Positions 33,643 through 42,971 of a stretch of DNA of 64,000 nucleotides are shown here, in pieces; within the stretch, counting starts at the first letter, position 1, and each line of letters starts with the position of its first letter. The notes under the pieces were generated by a model. That model saw only the letters and a list, made by a program, of their open reading frames with translations, was not told the origin of the DNA and did not search any database. Origin of the DNA: Candidatus Thorarchaeota archaeon. Its GTDB lineage: Archaea > Asgardarchaeota > Thorarchaeia > Thorarchaeales > Thorarchaeaceae. Made by a program: the position numbers and the translations under genes. The stretch spans positions 1 through 64,000 of the forward strand of contig SDNP01000013.1 of the NCBI GenBank assembly GCA_004524445.1. The letters run 5' to 3'.

Positions 33643-34029
33643 ATGATACTCTCTCCGTACGAAGAAAAACGGATTGGTAGGACCACACTCTCTCAGAGTG
33701 ATATTCAGTATTTTCGCAACCGTTATGGCAAGCGATTCATTCGTGCCTTGCGTGCTGTAGAAGAGGATAAAGTAGTACAGTATCATTTTTTTCCGAGCGA
33801 TTCTATCACATGGATTGTAAAGGGCAGTGCGCGACAATACTTGGTCATTCCAGATACCTATTGTACCTGTAGGAGCTTCTATCAAGATGTTGTTATTGCG
33901 GGCGCTTACAAGTTCTGTTACCATTTACTTGCACAATCGATAGCGGAAATCAGAAACCAATTCACCGCTAGAAAATCCAATGATGCTGAACGTCGAATCT
34001 TGTATGACAAATGGCGACGGACTGACTGA
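33643..34029 (+). CDS. SWIM zinc-finger protein
   Basis: 128 residues from ATG at 33643; a GTG at 33631 is possible. The pattern CTC then KFCYHLLA fits C-x-C-x(n)-C-x-H of the SWIM domain at about residues 75-105. The first half has RNRYGKRFIRALRAV, typical of archaeal SWIM proteins. In eukaryotes SWIM proteins partner Rad51 paralogues; an archaeal DNA-repair role is suggested by the Mre11-like gene alongside. Confidence 0.8.
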   Translation: MILSPYEEKRIGRTTLSQSDIQYFRNRYGKRFIRALRAVEEDKVVQYHFFPSDSITWIVKGSARQYLVIPDTYCTCRSFYQDVVIAGAYKFCYHLLAQSIAEIRNQFTARKSNDAERRILYDKWRRTD

Positions 34030-34117
34030 CATGGTGTACTCTTTTTGTTCTGAAGATACATTTAAAACTCGCTTCAAAATTTACACGCTGACTGAGCAGG
34101 AAGGTCGCGACTAGCCA

Positions 34118-35212
34118 ATGATTAATCGTAAGAGAATTCCTAAACTACTCGCTGTGGCAATCACTCTAATGATATTCATATCCGGAGTCCAGTGTTCAGC
34201 AAAGGCTCAAGACACCGAGCTAGACCCCATTGTAGTGATGTACGAAGCCAGCCATGCTCCACAATTTTCTGCAGATAATGCTGAAGACGGGCTCAAATTA
34301 ATGTTGGATATGGTCAACGAGTCAACACGCTACCTTCTGCGGGTTAATCATGAACCCCTCAATGATACAATTCTTGAGGATGTTGATATTCTAATAATAG
34401 CGGAGCCCGATGAGAGTGCTGAGTTTGAACATGAAGAAATTCTTGCCATTGATGAGCTCTTAACTAATGGCAGTTCCCTTTTTATTTTAGGTGACCCCAG
34501 CATCGACCAAAACTCGGCATACTGGAGCAATCAGCAATTTAGAGATTTAGGTGAAAATGTTGCCATCAATACATTTCTAGATCAGATGAACATTACAACA
34601 GTAAGATTTGGTCTTAATGAATCAGCAACTGGTCGAATTTTTGGTGACACCATGTTTGATTACGAGCATTCGTTGAATTCATCGTATCCTTCAATTATTC
34701 AATTCGATTCCACTACGTGGGATACAAGCCACCCGATTTTCAAGGATATTAATACAGTAATATCCATGACGGCAACTCTCAAACCTATTGACCTGGTGAG
34801 TGGAATTGCCCATGGGTATGAGACCTCTTTTGCACAATACCGGCGTGGGCCAAACACATTCGGGAACCTTACGTTTCCCAATATGACTTTGGAAGAATTT
34901 CAAGAAGCTCCGAAATCATATTCCGCCATAAACGGGACATTCCCTCCATGGCTCTCTGCCTTTCGATATGGCAATAGCAGAATTGTTGTGGGAGGCTCCG
35001 CATTGATGTTTACGGGACGTAATCTCGACTTGCCGGAGAGTGAAGAAAAGTGGTTCTATCAGGGAGATAATTCTAGGTTATTCATGAACATTATGAGCTG
35101 GCTTTCATATGACTTTGTCAACCCTGAAAGTCCAATTCTTCCTATGTTGATTATCTCATCAGTAATCTTATTGATTGGGGTAGCATACTACCTCTTCAAG
35201 AAACTGAGATAG
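34118..35212 (+). CDS. Membrane-anchored protein with GldG/IFT52-like domain
   Basis: 364 residues. A signal peptide (LLAVAITLMIFISGVQCSAKA) leads into an exported domain with VVMYEASHAP, VDILIIAEPDES and SLFILGDPS, the Rossmann-like glutaminase-type fold of GldG, DUF4350 and IFT52 proteins. A C-terminal helix (LPMLIISSVILLIGVAYYL) and KKLR anchor it. Several N-x-S/T sites fit surface glycosylation. Function unknown; homologues occur in ABC-type surface systems. It is encoded singly, convergent with engB. Confidence 0.65.
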   Translation: MINRKRIPKLLAVAITLMIFISGVQCSAKAQDTELDPIVVMYEASHAPQFSADNAEDGLKLMLDMVNESTRYLLRVNHEPLNDTILEDVDILIIAEPDESAEFEHEEILAIDELLTNGSSLFILGDPSIDQNSAYWSNQQFRDLGENVAINTFLDQMNITTVRFGLNESATGRIFGDTMFDYEHSLNSSYPSIIQFDSTTWDTSHPIFKDINTVISMTATLKPIDLVSGIAHGYETSFAQYRRGPNTFGNLTFPNMTLEEFQEAPKSYSAINGTFPPWLSAFRYGNSRIVVGGSALMFTGRNLDLPESEEKWFYQGDNSRLFMNIMSWLSYDFVNPESPILPMLIISSVILLIGVAYYLFKKLR

Positions 35213-35216
35213 ATAC

Positions 35217-35837
35217 TCACCATTTGGGCAGTTTGAAATCCTGTTCTTGCAGGCTCTCTTGAATTGCTCGTTTCAGCTCTCCCACTCCTTCCTTTTTGCG
35301 AGCTGACATTGCTACAATATGTGGCATTTGCGTTGGAACTGCCTCATGCAACTTGTGGTACAAGAACGCAATTTCTTCATCTCGTCGTCTATGACTCACT
35401 TTGTCAATCTTGTTTGCGGCCACAATTACCTTCGGTGATATCTCCGAGAGAAAAGAATAGAATTCTATGTCTATCGGTATTTCTCCTCTCTCTTCCCAAC
35501 GCTCTACCAGTTCTCTGAAAATTGAAATATCTATAATCAATACGCACAGAGCAATTTGGTCGCTTCGCTTTTCAAGGTTTCTTACAATCCGGGTCTTGGT
35601 GTGATCAATGCGTCTCCTACTTTGGCCCGACATATGCCCAAAACCTGGAATATCGATAAAAAGCACATTACCCAAGTCTATGATTTGCTCGGTTCGAGTA
35701 CTACCAGGTTTTTTTCCGACTCGAATCCGAAGTCCTGTTAAAGCCCTAATTACGCTGCTTTTCCCAACGTTACTTCGGCCTGCAAAAATGACAAGCGGTT
35801 TTCCGGATTCAATCCCAGAAGGGTCGTGTACGCTCAT
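35217..35837 (-). CDS. engB: EngB-type GTP-binding protein
   Basis: 206 residues. G1 AGRSNVGKSS, switch GSTRTEQI, G3 DIPGFGHMSG, G4 NKID and the SARK loop identify the YihA/EngB family, involved in large-subunit assembly. The start codon overlaps the Lhr helicase gene by 29 bases, so translation may be coupled. Confidence 0.93.
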   Translation of the reverse strand: MSVHDPSGIESGKPLVIFAGRSNVGKSSVIRALTGLRIRVGKKPGSTRTEQIIDLGNVLFIDIPGFGHMSGQSRRRIDHTKTRIVRNLEKRSDQIALCVLIIDISIFRELVERWEERGEIPIDIEFYSFLSEISPKVIVAANKIDKVSHRRRDEEIAFLYHKLHEAVPTQMPHIVAMSARKKEGVGELKRAIQESLQEQDFKLPKW

Positions 35838-38649
35838 ATTCTTGCTCCGCCTTTGCTATCGAATGCAACAGTGTAAGCCTATCGGTTTGCCCCGGTCTTA
35901 GAACTCTTGATGCAGTTGTCGGACCAATCCCTCTTCCTGCCAATGCCAATAACGCCTTTTTTCCATATTGTGCAACAAGACTCGCGGTAAGTGATGCATT
36001 TTCATATCTCTTTTTCTCCTCACCTGATAACATTTCTCCAGCCTTGACTTTTCGCAATATTGTAGGCAAATTTTTGACCCTCTCTCTGACGGCAGCAATC
36101 ATCCTTGAATTACAGATTGGACAGGTGATCTCATCATCAAGCGTAGATATAGTCCGTACAGAATTCCAGTCATTCTTCGCCATGCAGATCAGTCTAAATT
36201 TTCTAGACAATAATCGCTCTTCCAAGAAACGTAAGACCTCATCTTCATCACTTATCTCCCCCATAACCTCAAAGCGTGTCTTCTCCTCAATGATGAGTCG
36301 GGCAAGCAAGGAGGGTTGTTTCCGTTTAGAAATTACCGTTTGAATCTCTCCCGTGTCGATTTTTTCGAAAACCTCGAGCATACGATTCTCATCAAGCTTC
36401 TCTCTAAGTATTTCCTTCATGGCTTCATCGAAGACTGGTGACGACTCAAAGACATCGATTAGCCGTCTAGATGGTATTTCCTTAAATTTGGCAGTCCTTC
36501 GAATAATTCCCATTCTTCTTCCTACATGAATGAAACGTGACGCAAATGTTTGTGTCTGCCTTACTGCTAATCTCAAAATGGTGGAAATTTGGGCACCTTG
36601 ATAGCTACTAAAGACATCTAGTAAATACTGGGCATCAATTCCGCCGCTGGCGGTGAGAAGGATTCTATAGGGGTCAGTTTCCACAGCCACCTCCTTTCCC
36701 AACCTAGTTGTGAGTAATGCCGCTAGAACAACTCCAATTGTGTCATTTGTTTTCGTTCCGAAAGGGGCGTGAAATACAATCCCGTCCGGGATAGTTTCGA
36801 TTATGAGGTGAGTTTCTGTAGGTATCGAACCTAGTTGTTCCTTCGCAGTTGTGACACTCTCAACGAGATAATTTGATGACGTTTCATTCATCATATAATT
36901 TGTTTCCAACCAACTTGATGCTTCATATGATAAATCCCCAAGACGTTCCCAAACATCGGCCACTTCAGTTGCCACCTCAAATGGAACCGGTATCATTTCC
37001 CCTATCCATCTTGGTGCCTCAACCTGAGTGTCAGTCACAGGAGCACAAAGAACCTCTTCACGTTCTTCATCAATTGATACAACCCGCCAGGGCCTTCCTC
37101 TGATAACGAATATAAATCCGGTTTCTACACTCTCAGTGACAAAATCTTCATCAAGAACTCCTATTCCTGTTCTCGTGGCAATGTCTACAGCTCTGACTTG
37201 TTGCACATCGGGTATTGTACTCAGATGTTCATAGTAGTAGGGCAACGTACCACCATATCGCTTGATTAGGTCGTCTTCTATGAGAAGAAATCGACGTCTA
37301 ACCATGAAGTCCAACAATCTGTCGAGTTCTTTTTCATTAACCTCTCTGAAAGGATATGCGCCTTTTATAATCCTCAGCAATTCACTCTTGCGGATTTCTC
37401 CTGTATCCAGTAACACTCCGCTTACTTGCTGACAAAGGACATCCCAGGTCTTCTGGGGAATATCAGCGGGTTCTACCTTGTTGATTCGAGCTCGTTTCAG
37501 TATTACGGCAGACTCCGTGATATCATCCACATTCATTGTAGAAATGATTATACCTTTGGAAACTCTCCCGACCCGATGTCCCGATCTACCGATTCGTTGA
37601 ACCGCTCTAGATACTTCTCTGGGTGAAGAATACTGGATTACTAAATCCGCCAACCCAATATCTATTCCCAACTCAAGACTAGATGTCGCAATAATTGCCT
37701 TTGACACGCCTCTTTTCAGCCTATCTTCGGCACTCAATCTCACTTCTTTTGAGAGTGATCCATGATGCACATCAAACTCAAACGGTGGTGAAATCGTACG
37801 CATCTTTGCTCCCAAAACCTCTGCAAAGGAACGCGTGTTTGTAAAAACAATCGTGGTCTGGTGGCTTTCAATAAGATCCTTGATTCTTTCTAGCCTAGCG
37901 GCAGAATGTGGTGGATAGGAAATTTGCCTACCTAGTTCTATATGTTGGCTGTTAGGCTGAGGCATTTCCACCTTGAGATGTATTTGCCTCTCTTGATATC
38001 CCGCCCATAATGTATGGATTTTTTTCCCACTGCCTCTAAGAAGGAATGCTATTTCATTGGCATTTCCCACTGTAGCGGATAGTCCAACTCTTTGAATCTT
38101 ATTGCCAATCCAATGGACTAATCGTTCCAATGCAAGTGATAGTTGGGTTCCTCGCTTGCTTCCTGCCAACTCATGTATTTCATCAACAATTACTGCCATA
38201 ACTGAGCGAAGATGATATTTCATCCGTTTTCCAGGTAGAATTGCCTGAAGCGTTTCTGGTGTTGTGATGAGTAAATTTGGAGGCGTTATTGCCTGCTTGC
38301 GTCGGAAATACTGAGTAGTGTCTCCATGGCGTACGGCAACAGTGATTCCCAAGTGCTCACAGAGGTCTTCTATCCTGCGAAAGACATCCCGATTTAATGC
38401 GCGCAGCGGCGTAATATAGAGTATGTATATACCAAATAACTCATCATGTAACTTTCTTTCGTAAAGGTTACTCAGAAGTGGCAATATTGATGCCTCTGTC
38501 TTTCCACTTCCCGTGGGCGCAAGGAGCAGTGCAGAACCTCCACTACGAATCCTGGGAATCGCCTTCTCTTGAATCTCTGTTGGTTTAGTAATGCCTTCTC
38601 TAGTGAGATATTCAACTATGTCCGCATGAAGCGACTCGAATCCATTCAT
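35809..38649 (-). CDS. lhr: Lhr-family large superfamily 2 helicase
   Basis: 946 residues. Walker A LAPTGSGKTEA, VIVDEIHEL (DEIH box), SATVGN, and in the second RecA domain IIATSSLELGIDIG and QRIGRSGHRVGR. The remaining 500 residues hold the winged-helix and Lhr-core modules and a partial zinc motif CPICNSRM. Lhr proteins remodel RNA-DNA hybrids and forks in archaeal DNA repair. It is co-directional with engB. Confidence 0.93.
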   Translation of the reverse strand: MNGFESLHADIVEYLTREGITKPTEIQEKAIPRIRSGGSALLLAPTGSGKTEASILPLLSNLYERKLHDELFGIYILYITPLRALNRDVFRRIEDLCEHLGITVAVRHGDTTQYFRRKQAITPPNLLITTPETLQAILPGKRMKYHLRSVMAVIVDEIHELAGSKRGTQLSLALERLVHWIGNKIQRVGLSATVGNANEIAFLLRGSGKKIHTLWAGYQERQIHLKVEMPQPNSQHIELGRQISYPPHSAARLERIKDLIESHQTTIVFTNTRSFAEVLGAKMRTISPPFEFDVHHGSLSKEVRLSAEDRLKRGVSKAIIATSSLELGIDIGLADLVIQYSSPREVSRAVQRIGRSGHRVGRVSKGIIISTMNVDDITESAVILKRARINKVEPADIPQKTWDVLCQQVSGVLLDTGEIRKSELLRIIKGAYPFREVNEKELDRLLDFMVRRRFLLIEDDLIKRYGGTLPYYYEHLSTIPDVQQVRAVDIATRTGIGVLDEDFVTESVETGFIFVIRGRPWRVVSIDEEREEVLCAPVTDTQVEAPRWIGEMIPVPFEVATEVADVWERLGDLSYEASSWLETNYMMNETSSNYLVESVTTAKEQLGSIPTETHLIIETIPDGIVFHAPFGTKTNDTIGVVLAALLTTRLGKEVAVETDPYRILLTASGGIDAQYLLDVFSSYQGAQISTILRLAVRQTQTFASRFIHVGRRMGIIRRTAKFKEIPSRRLIDVFESSPVFDEAMKEILREKLDENRMLEVFEKIDTGEIQTVISKRKQPSLLARLIIEEKTRFEVMGEISDEDEVLRFLEERLLSRKFRLICMAKNDWNSVRTISTLDDEITCPICNSRMIAAVRERVKNLPTILRKVKAGEMLSGEEKKRYENASLTASLVAQYGKKALLALAGRGIGPTTASRVLRPGQTDRLTLLHSIAKAEQEYERTRPFWD

Positions 38650-38903
38650 TTTTTCTTCTGTCCAGCGACGAGATGTCTTCTTTCATTGAGCAAAATATTG
38701 ATATCAGTTCGGATGGTAGCATCAGCATCTTTTGAAATTTTACTCAACTCACTACGGATTCGTCAATGGGCCGTCAATCGATTTTCAGCTTATTTACTAT
38801 GATTTTTACTTGATGAAGATTAGAAATATGAGATACTATGTTCTCGTAGGCTAATTGGAGTAATTCATTAGTTTTGATGGGTTCTCCATCCTTTTCAACT
38901 ACT

Positions 38904-39023
38904 CTATTCTTCCCCGCGTTCTTCTCCATATACAGAATATGCAAGGATTATGACCAAGGCTATGATGCCCAGTGCGTTCAATAGGATAAAGAGCACCGAT
39001 TCGATGAAGGTTGTTGATTGCAT
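38904..39023 (-). CDS. Small single-span membrane protein, 39 residues
   Basis: ATG to TAG, 39 residues: one helix (VLFILLNALGIIALVIILAY) and an acidic tail (GEERGEE). Found by reading the gap between Lhr and Elf1. The clear hydrophobic helix with charged tail makes it plausible, but no family is known. The 250 bases from here to Lhr hold nothing else. Confidence 0.4.
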   Translation of the reverse strand: MQSTTFIESVLFILLNALGIIALVIILAYSVYGEERGEE

Positions 39024-39090
39024 GGGAATCGCTTCTGCACATTTGGGCTGGTCTTATAATCATTGCTGAAGAGATGGACTTGTACTAGTC

Positions 39091-39345
39091 CTATGCAGTG
39101 CCCGCTTGCCGGGCCTCATAAAATCTATCAATAAATGAACCGTATATATCAACAGGTTCAGTCAGCTCGTTGACTTCGTCGATTGTCATCTCTAGTCCGC
39201 AAGATCCGCACTTGACAGTTGCCATCACTTCTTTACGATACAAGTCAATTTTGATGGCAGTATTTCCGCATGAAGGACAAGGATAAACATCAGGAATTCT
39301 CTTCTGCGGCCTTCTTCTGGATTTTTGTCTTCGTCTTCTTCCCAC
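39091..39345 (-). CDS. elf1: Elf1-like transcription elongation factor
   Basis: 84 residues: basic head MGRRRRQKSRRRPQKR, zinc ribbon CPSCGNTAIKI and CGSCGLEM, then the typical end LTEPVDIYGSFIDRFYEA, as in eukaryotic Elf1. That factor binds RNA polymerase II around nucleosomes and DNA lesions. Presence in an archaeon is a eukaryote-like trait. Single-gene transcript. Confidence 0.9.
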   Translation of the reverse strand: MGRRRRQKSRRRPQKRIPDVYPCPSCGNTAIKIDLYRKEVMATVKCGSCGLEMTIDEVNELTEPVDIYGSFIDRFYEARQAGTA

Positions 39346-39499
39346 TGTTTGTCACCAAACTTGCCTATTTCACACTTAGAGCTCAAGTCTAGGTAGAAAC
39401 AGAGCAGTTGGACCCTCGAGGGTGTTGATTTAAAGATTATGATACCTATTTAGCTCAAAGAGCAAAGCTTTCATATTAGAGTCCTATGCCGATTGCTTA

Positions 39500-39733
39500 A
39501 TGTCAGATTTATCGAAGAATGCCAAATGCGTCTTGATGATCTTAGAAAGAGAAGGATCACTGACCACATCAGAGATCCTAGAAGTCGCGAAACAAGAACC
39601 TTACTCACAGTACTGTTCAGACTGTGCAGGTGGAGACTCTTTTGTGGCGGCCGCTAATCATTTAGTGAACGAAGGCTTAATCGAGAGGAAGTTTGGCAAA
39701 GGCGGCTACCGCTGGGAACTTGTTAAGGAATGA
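39500..39733 (+). CDS. Small winged-helix protein
   Basis: 77 residues with a helix-turn-helix (SEILEVAKQEPYSQY) and a wing (IERKFGKGGYRWELV). Two Cys at YCSDCAGG could bind a metal or iron-sulfur cluster. Its TGA overlaps the ATG of the cysteine desulfurase (ATGA), so it may regulate or sense the Fe-S assembly gene beside it. Confidence 0.65.
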   Translation: MSDLSKNAKCVLMILEREGSLTTSEILEVAKQEPYSQYCSDCAGGDSFVAAANHLVNEGLIERKFGKGGYRWELVKE

Positions 39734-40980
39734 TTAGAATGAACAAATGGGAAACAATCAGAGAAGAGTTTCCGGCTCTTCAGCGTACAATAAATGGCAG
39801 GAAGCTGGTGTATCTTGACAGTGCATGCATGTCATTGAAGCCTAATTCAGTAATTGAGGCGATGGACGAATACTACATGAAGTTTCCCGCGTGTGGTGGC
39901 AGAAGTATTCATCACCTTGGGGAGGAGGTTTCCAATGCCTATTCAGCGGCAAGAGATAAATTTGCCCGCTTCATAAATTCGCCCGAACCAAAACAAGTCA
40001 TATGGACCCGAAATGCCACCGAGTCATTGAATATAGTTGCACGATGTATTGACCTTCCCAAAAAATCAAAGATAGTTACCACAACTCTTGAGCATCATAG
40101 CGGGTCTCTCCCGTTTGTTGAACGGGCTCAGAGAGATAGTCTTGATATCGAGATTATTCCAGCTAATGATGATGGAACCTTCGATATTGAGGACTGGAAG
40201 AAGGCCATCGATAACAAAACAAGACTGGTATCCGTAGTGCATTCATCCAACGTCACGGGAACTGTGGCCCCTCTAAGAGAGATAATTGAGATTGCACATG
40301 ATAGAGGCGCACTTGTTGTGTCAGACGATGCACAATATGCCCCCCACCACCCCTTGAATGTTAGGAAATTAGATGTTGATTTTTCCGCCATATCGGTACA
40401 CAAGATGTGCGGTCCTACAGGCATGGGTGTGCTATATGGCAAGGAAGAACACTTGGATGAAATGGATATGCTCCTTCACGGTGGAGATACTGTCAGCAAT
40501 GTCCGTCTTGAAAATGGAAAAATAGTGCCCGAATATCTACCTCCTCCGGAGAAATATGAAGCAGGTTTGCAGAATTATGCTGGAGCAATAGGAGCGGGGG
40601 CCGCAGCTGAGTTCCTTCAATCTATTGGAATGAAGGCTATCGAAAAGCACGAACGCTCCATCTTGACTGATGTTTTATCCCAGATGCAAGATATGGAACA
40701 TGTGCATATTATTGGGACAGATAACATCGACATAAAGACCGGTCTTGTGACTTTCTATGTCGACACAGTCGAATCTGCCCATGATGTTGCTACATTTCTT
40801 AGTGAAGAATTTGCAGTAATGATTCGAAGTGGGGCACATTGTACCCATCCATTCCATTATCAATTAGGTCTCTCTTTGACAAAGGGTACCGCTCGGGCAA
40901 GTTTCTATCTGTATAATAATAAGCAAGACGCCAAGATGTTCATTGATGGTCTAAACACGCTAATAGATGCAAGTACTTAG
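39730..40980 (+). CDS. sufS: SufS-type cysteine desulfurase
   Basis: 416 residues, class V aminotransferase fold. PLP lysine in SVHKMCGPTG, LEHHSG, VSDDAQ and the sulfur-accepting Cys in RSGAHCTHP. SufS moves sulfur from cysteine to a scaffold for Fe-S clusters. No SufBC here. The start overlaps the upstream winged-helix gene. Confidence 0.93.
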   Translation: MIRMNKWETIREEFPALQRTINGRKLVYLDSACMSLKPNSVIEAMDEYYMKFPACGGRSIHHLGEEVSNAYSAARDKFARFINSPEPKQVIWTRNATESLNIVARCIDLPKKSKIVTTTLEHHSGSLPFVERAQRDSLDIEIIPANDDGTFDIEDWKKAIDNKTRLVSVVHSSNVTGTVAPLREIIEIAHDRGALVVSDDAQYAPHHPLNVRKLDVDFSAISVHKMCGPTGMGVLYGKEEHLDEMDMLLHGGDTVSNVRLENGKIVPEYLPPPEKYEAGLQNYAGAIGAGAAAEFLQSIGMKAIEKHERSILTDVLSQMQDMEHVHIIGTDNIDIKTGLVTFYVDTVESAHDVATFLSEEFAVMIRSGAHCTHPFHYQLGLSLTKGTARASFYLYNNKQDAKMFIDGLNTLIDAST

Positions 40981-42755
40981 CCCAATAGATCCTCTATACT
41001 TGCCTTCATCTTCTTCACTTCTTCCACCGGATTGGCGAAGGAAAGACTATTCGCCCCAATGTCTAAGGATTCTCTATATCGATTAACACGTCCTCTAACA
41101 ACAACATAGGTTCCTAACATCTTGTCCATCTTCTCATCAATCGGTGCTCGTTCATTACTGGTCTTCTGAATTAGATCTTGAGCCTCTTCAGCCGTCATCT
41201 CCAGAAGCTTCTCACCTGCTTCCCCAAAAAGTGTGGTTCTAATCGAACCAGTGCCATCATCCACCGTTATTTTGTATAGCATTCGATATTCCGGTTGTTC
41301 CACTTCTTCGCCGCAACTCTTGCAGGTGTAGTTCCCTCTCTCTCCCACATCGAGTTTTTTCTTACAGCTTGGACATGCCGGATATACGGGACTAATTTGC
41401 CCTACTCCCACGATTATGCCACACACTTCAACATTCTGTCCTTCAACTGCTTCGTCAATGTCAACAATAGCTGTCCTATCTGCTGCCCCCGTTGGTCTTG
41501 AAGGCGCCTCCGGAAGCTCCAAATCCTCAATCTCAGAATCATCCGGATCGATTGATATGTCAGCAAATTTTCCTACTCCAAATTCTACGGCATCTCTGTA
41601 CCCCTTCTTTACATATCCGTGTTCAATACGGATTATGTCTCCCTCTTTCAAACTCTTAATCTTTTCAACATCATCATCCCAGAATGCTGCACGGATAGAC
41701 TGTCCAGACTCATCCACCACTATGATATTCTGTACTCGTCCAGTTGAATCATCACGATCGAACTCAGTAACGGGGAATATGCGGAAGACTTTTCCCTCCA
41801 AATCAACATCCCTCATGCCCACATTCATCTCATCTATAGTCTTTCTGCCAAGAGGTTCTCTGCGAGGTGTTTCAACCGACACCGCATCAATCTCCTCATC
41901 GAGATTTCTCTCAACTTTTGAAGAGCGCCCACTATGAACTTCCAGTTCGTCTGATCGTCCCTTTCTCGTGTAAGCCCCCCTTATTCGAATTACCTCTCCC
42001 TCTTCAATACCATCCATTTGCTCAGCAAGGTCATCCCAGAAGACTAACCGAATGCTCCCAGTTTCATCAGCGACAATCATACTCATTACTTTCCCCTCAC
42101 TACTGTCTGACTTACGAGTGAATGTAGAAAGCGGGAATACCCTCTTGGTTTCAACAGTCAGGGTGACATCATATTGTCTTTCCTCTAGGCTTTCAATCTT
42201 CAACGAATCCGGTGCATCAATATCAAAGTCCAATTCGAGCTCCTCTATTTCATAGTCTTCCAGTATGCGCAGCCCGCCCATTCTACCAAGATTCAGTTCG
42301 ATTTGATCTCGAAGCCCTTTCTTTGCATATGCACTTCTGAGTTGTACTACATCACCGATGCTTACAGCCCCCTCAGAAACTGCTTTTGTGACATCATCCC
42401 ACAATGCCACTCGAATGCTTCCAGTCTTATCTGCTACAACCATGCTAGCAACTTTGCCTTCTCCGGCATCCTTCCGGGAGAACTTACGAACCGGCCCAAT
42501 ATGAACAACTTTAGCTGTAAGTGTTACATTTCGAGTGTTCTCTGAAATGTCCTCAATCTTTTGGCGCGATCTCGGAGAAACCTGTTGCAAATCAATGCCC
42601 AATTCACGTGCCACAATCATTGCTGCAGACTCTTCATTGATAATTTCAGGACCCAATTCTTGCCGTTTTTCCTCAATCAAATTGAGGACTTCTTTTCTAT
42701 CATACTCCGGCAAATGCTTTAGTATTGCTTGAATGGTTTCCTCCAGTGTTATCAT
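40977..42755 (-). CDS. Replication protein A, multi-OB single-strand DNA-binding protein
   Basis: 592 residues from ATG at 42755; an in-frame start 25 codons earlier is less likely. An N-terminal helical piece (LPEYDRKEVLNLIEEKRQEL) precedes at least four OB folds, three with the repeated signature VADKTGSIRVALWDD, VADETGSIRLVFWDD and VDESGQSIRAAFWDD, and a C-terminal OB fold with zinc finger CPSCKKK and CKSCGEE. Covers single-stranded DNA. Divergent from the PolD gene. Confidence 0.93.
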   Translation of the reverse strand: MITLEETIQAILKHLPEYDRKEVLNLIEEKRQELGPEIINEESAAMIVARELGIDLQQVSPRSRQKIEDISENTRNVTLTAKVVHIGPVRKFSRKDAGEGKVASMVVADKTGSIRVALWDDVTKAVSEGAVSIGDVVQLRSAYAKKGLRDQIELNLGRMGGLRILEDYEIEELELDFDIDAPDSLKIESLEERQYDVTLTVETKRVFPLSTFTRKSDSSEGKVMSMIVADETGSIRLVFWDDLAEQMDGIEEGEVIRIRGAYTRKGRSDELEVHSGRSSKVERNLDEEIDAVSVETPRREPLGRKTIDEMNVGMRDVDLEGKVFRIFPVTEFDRDDSTGRVQNIIVVDESGQSIRAAFWDDDVEKIKSLKEGDIIRIEHGYVKKGYRDAVEFGVGKFADISIDPDDSEIEDLELPEAPSRPTGAADRTAIVDIDEAVEGQNVEVCGIIVGVGQISPVYPACPSCKKKLDVGERGNYTCKSCGEEVEQPEYRMLYKITVDDGTGSIRTTLFGEAGEKLLEMTAEEAQDLIQKTSNERAPIDEKMDKMLGTYVVVRGRVNRYRESLDIGANSLSFANPVEEVKKMKASIEDLLG

Positions 42756-42971
42756 ATTCAATCTCATTCCTGAGGCAAGATGGTGGTGTACCTCACTACT
42801 AGTGATAATCGTATATGCTTTAAAGCTCACTACTCGTAAAAAGAGAGAAACACAATAAGTGAAGAAAACTTACAGGCCGGCATGGCAACTCTAAAAAACA
42901 GACACCCATATCAAGAATCAAAACGTCCGAAAGATAGAATATGAATCCTACAATAACAAGAGTGAATAGAA

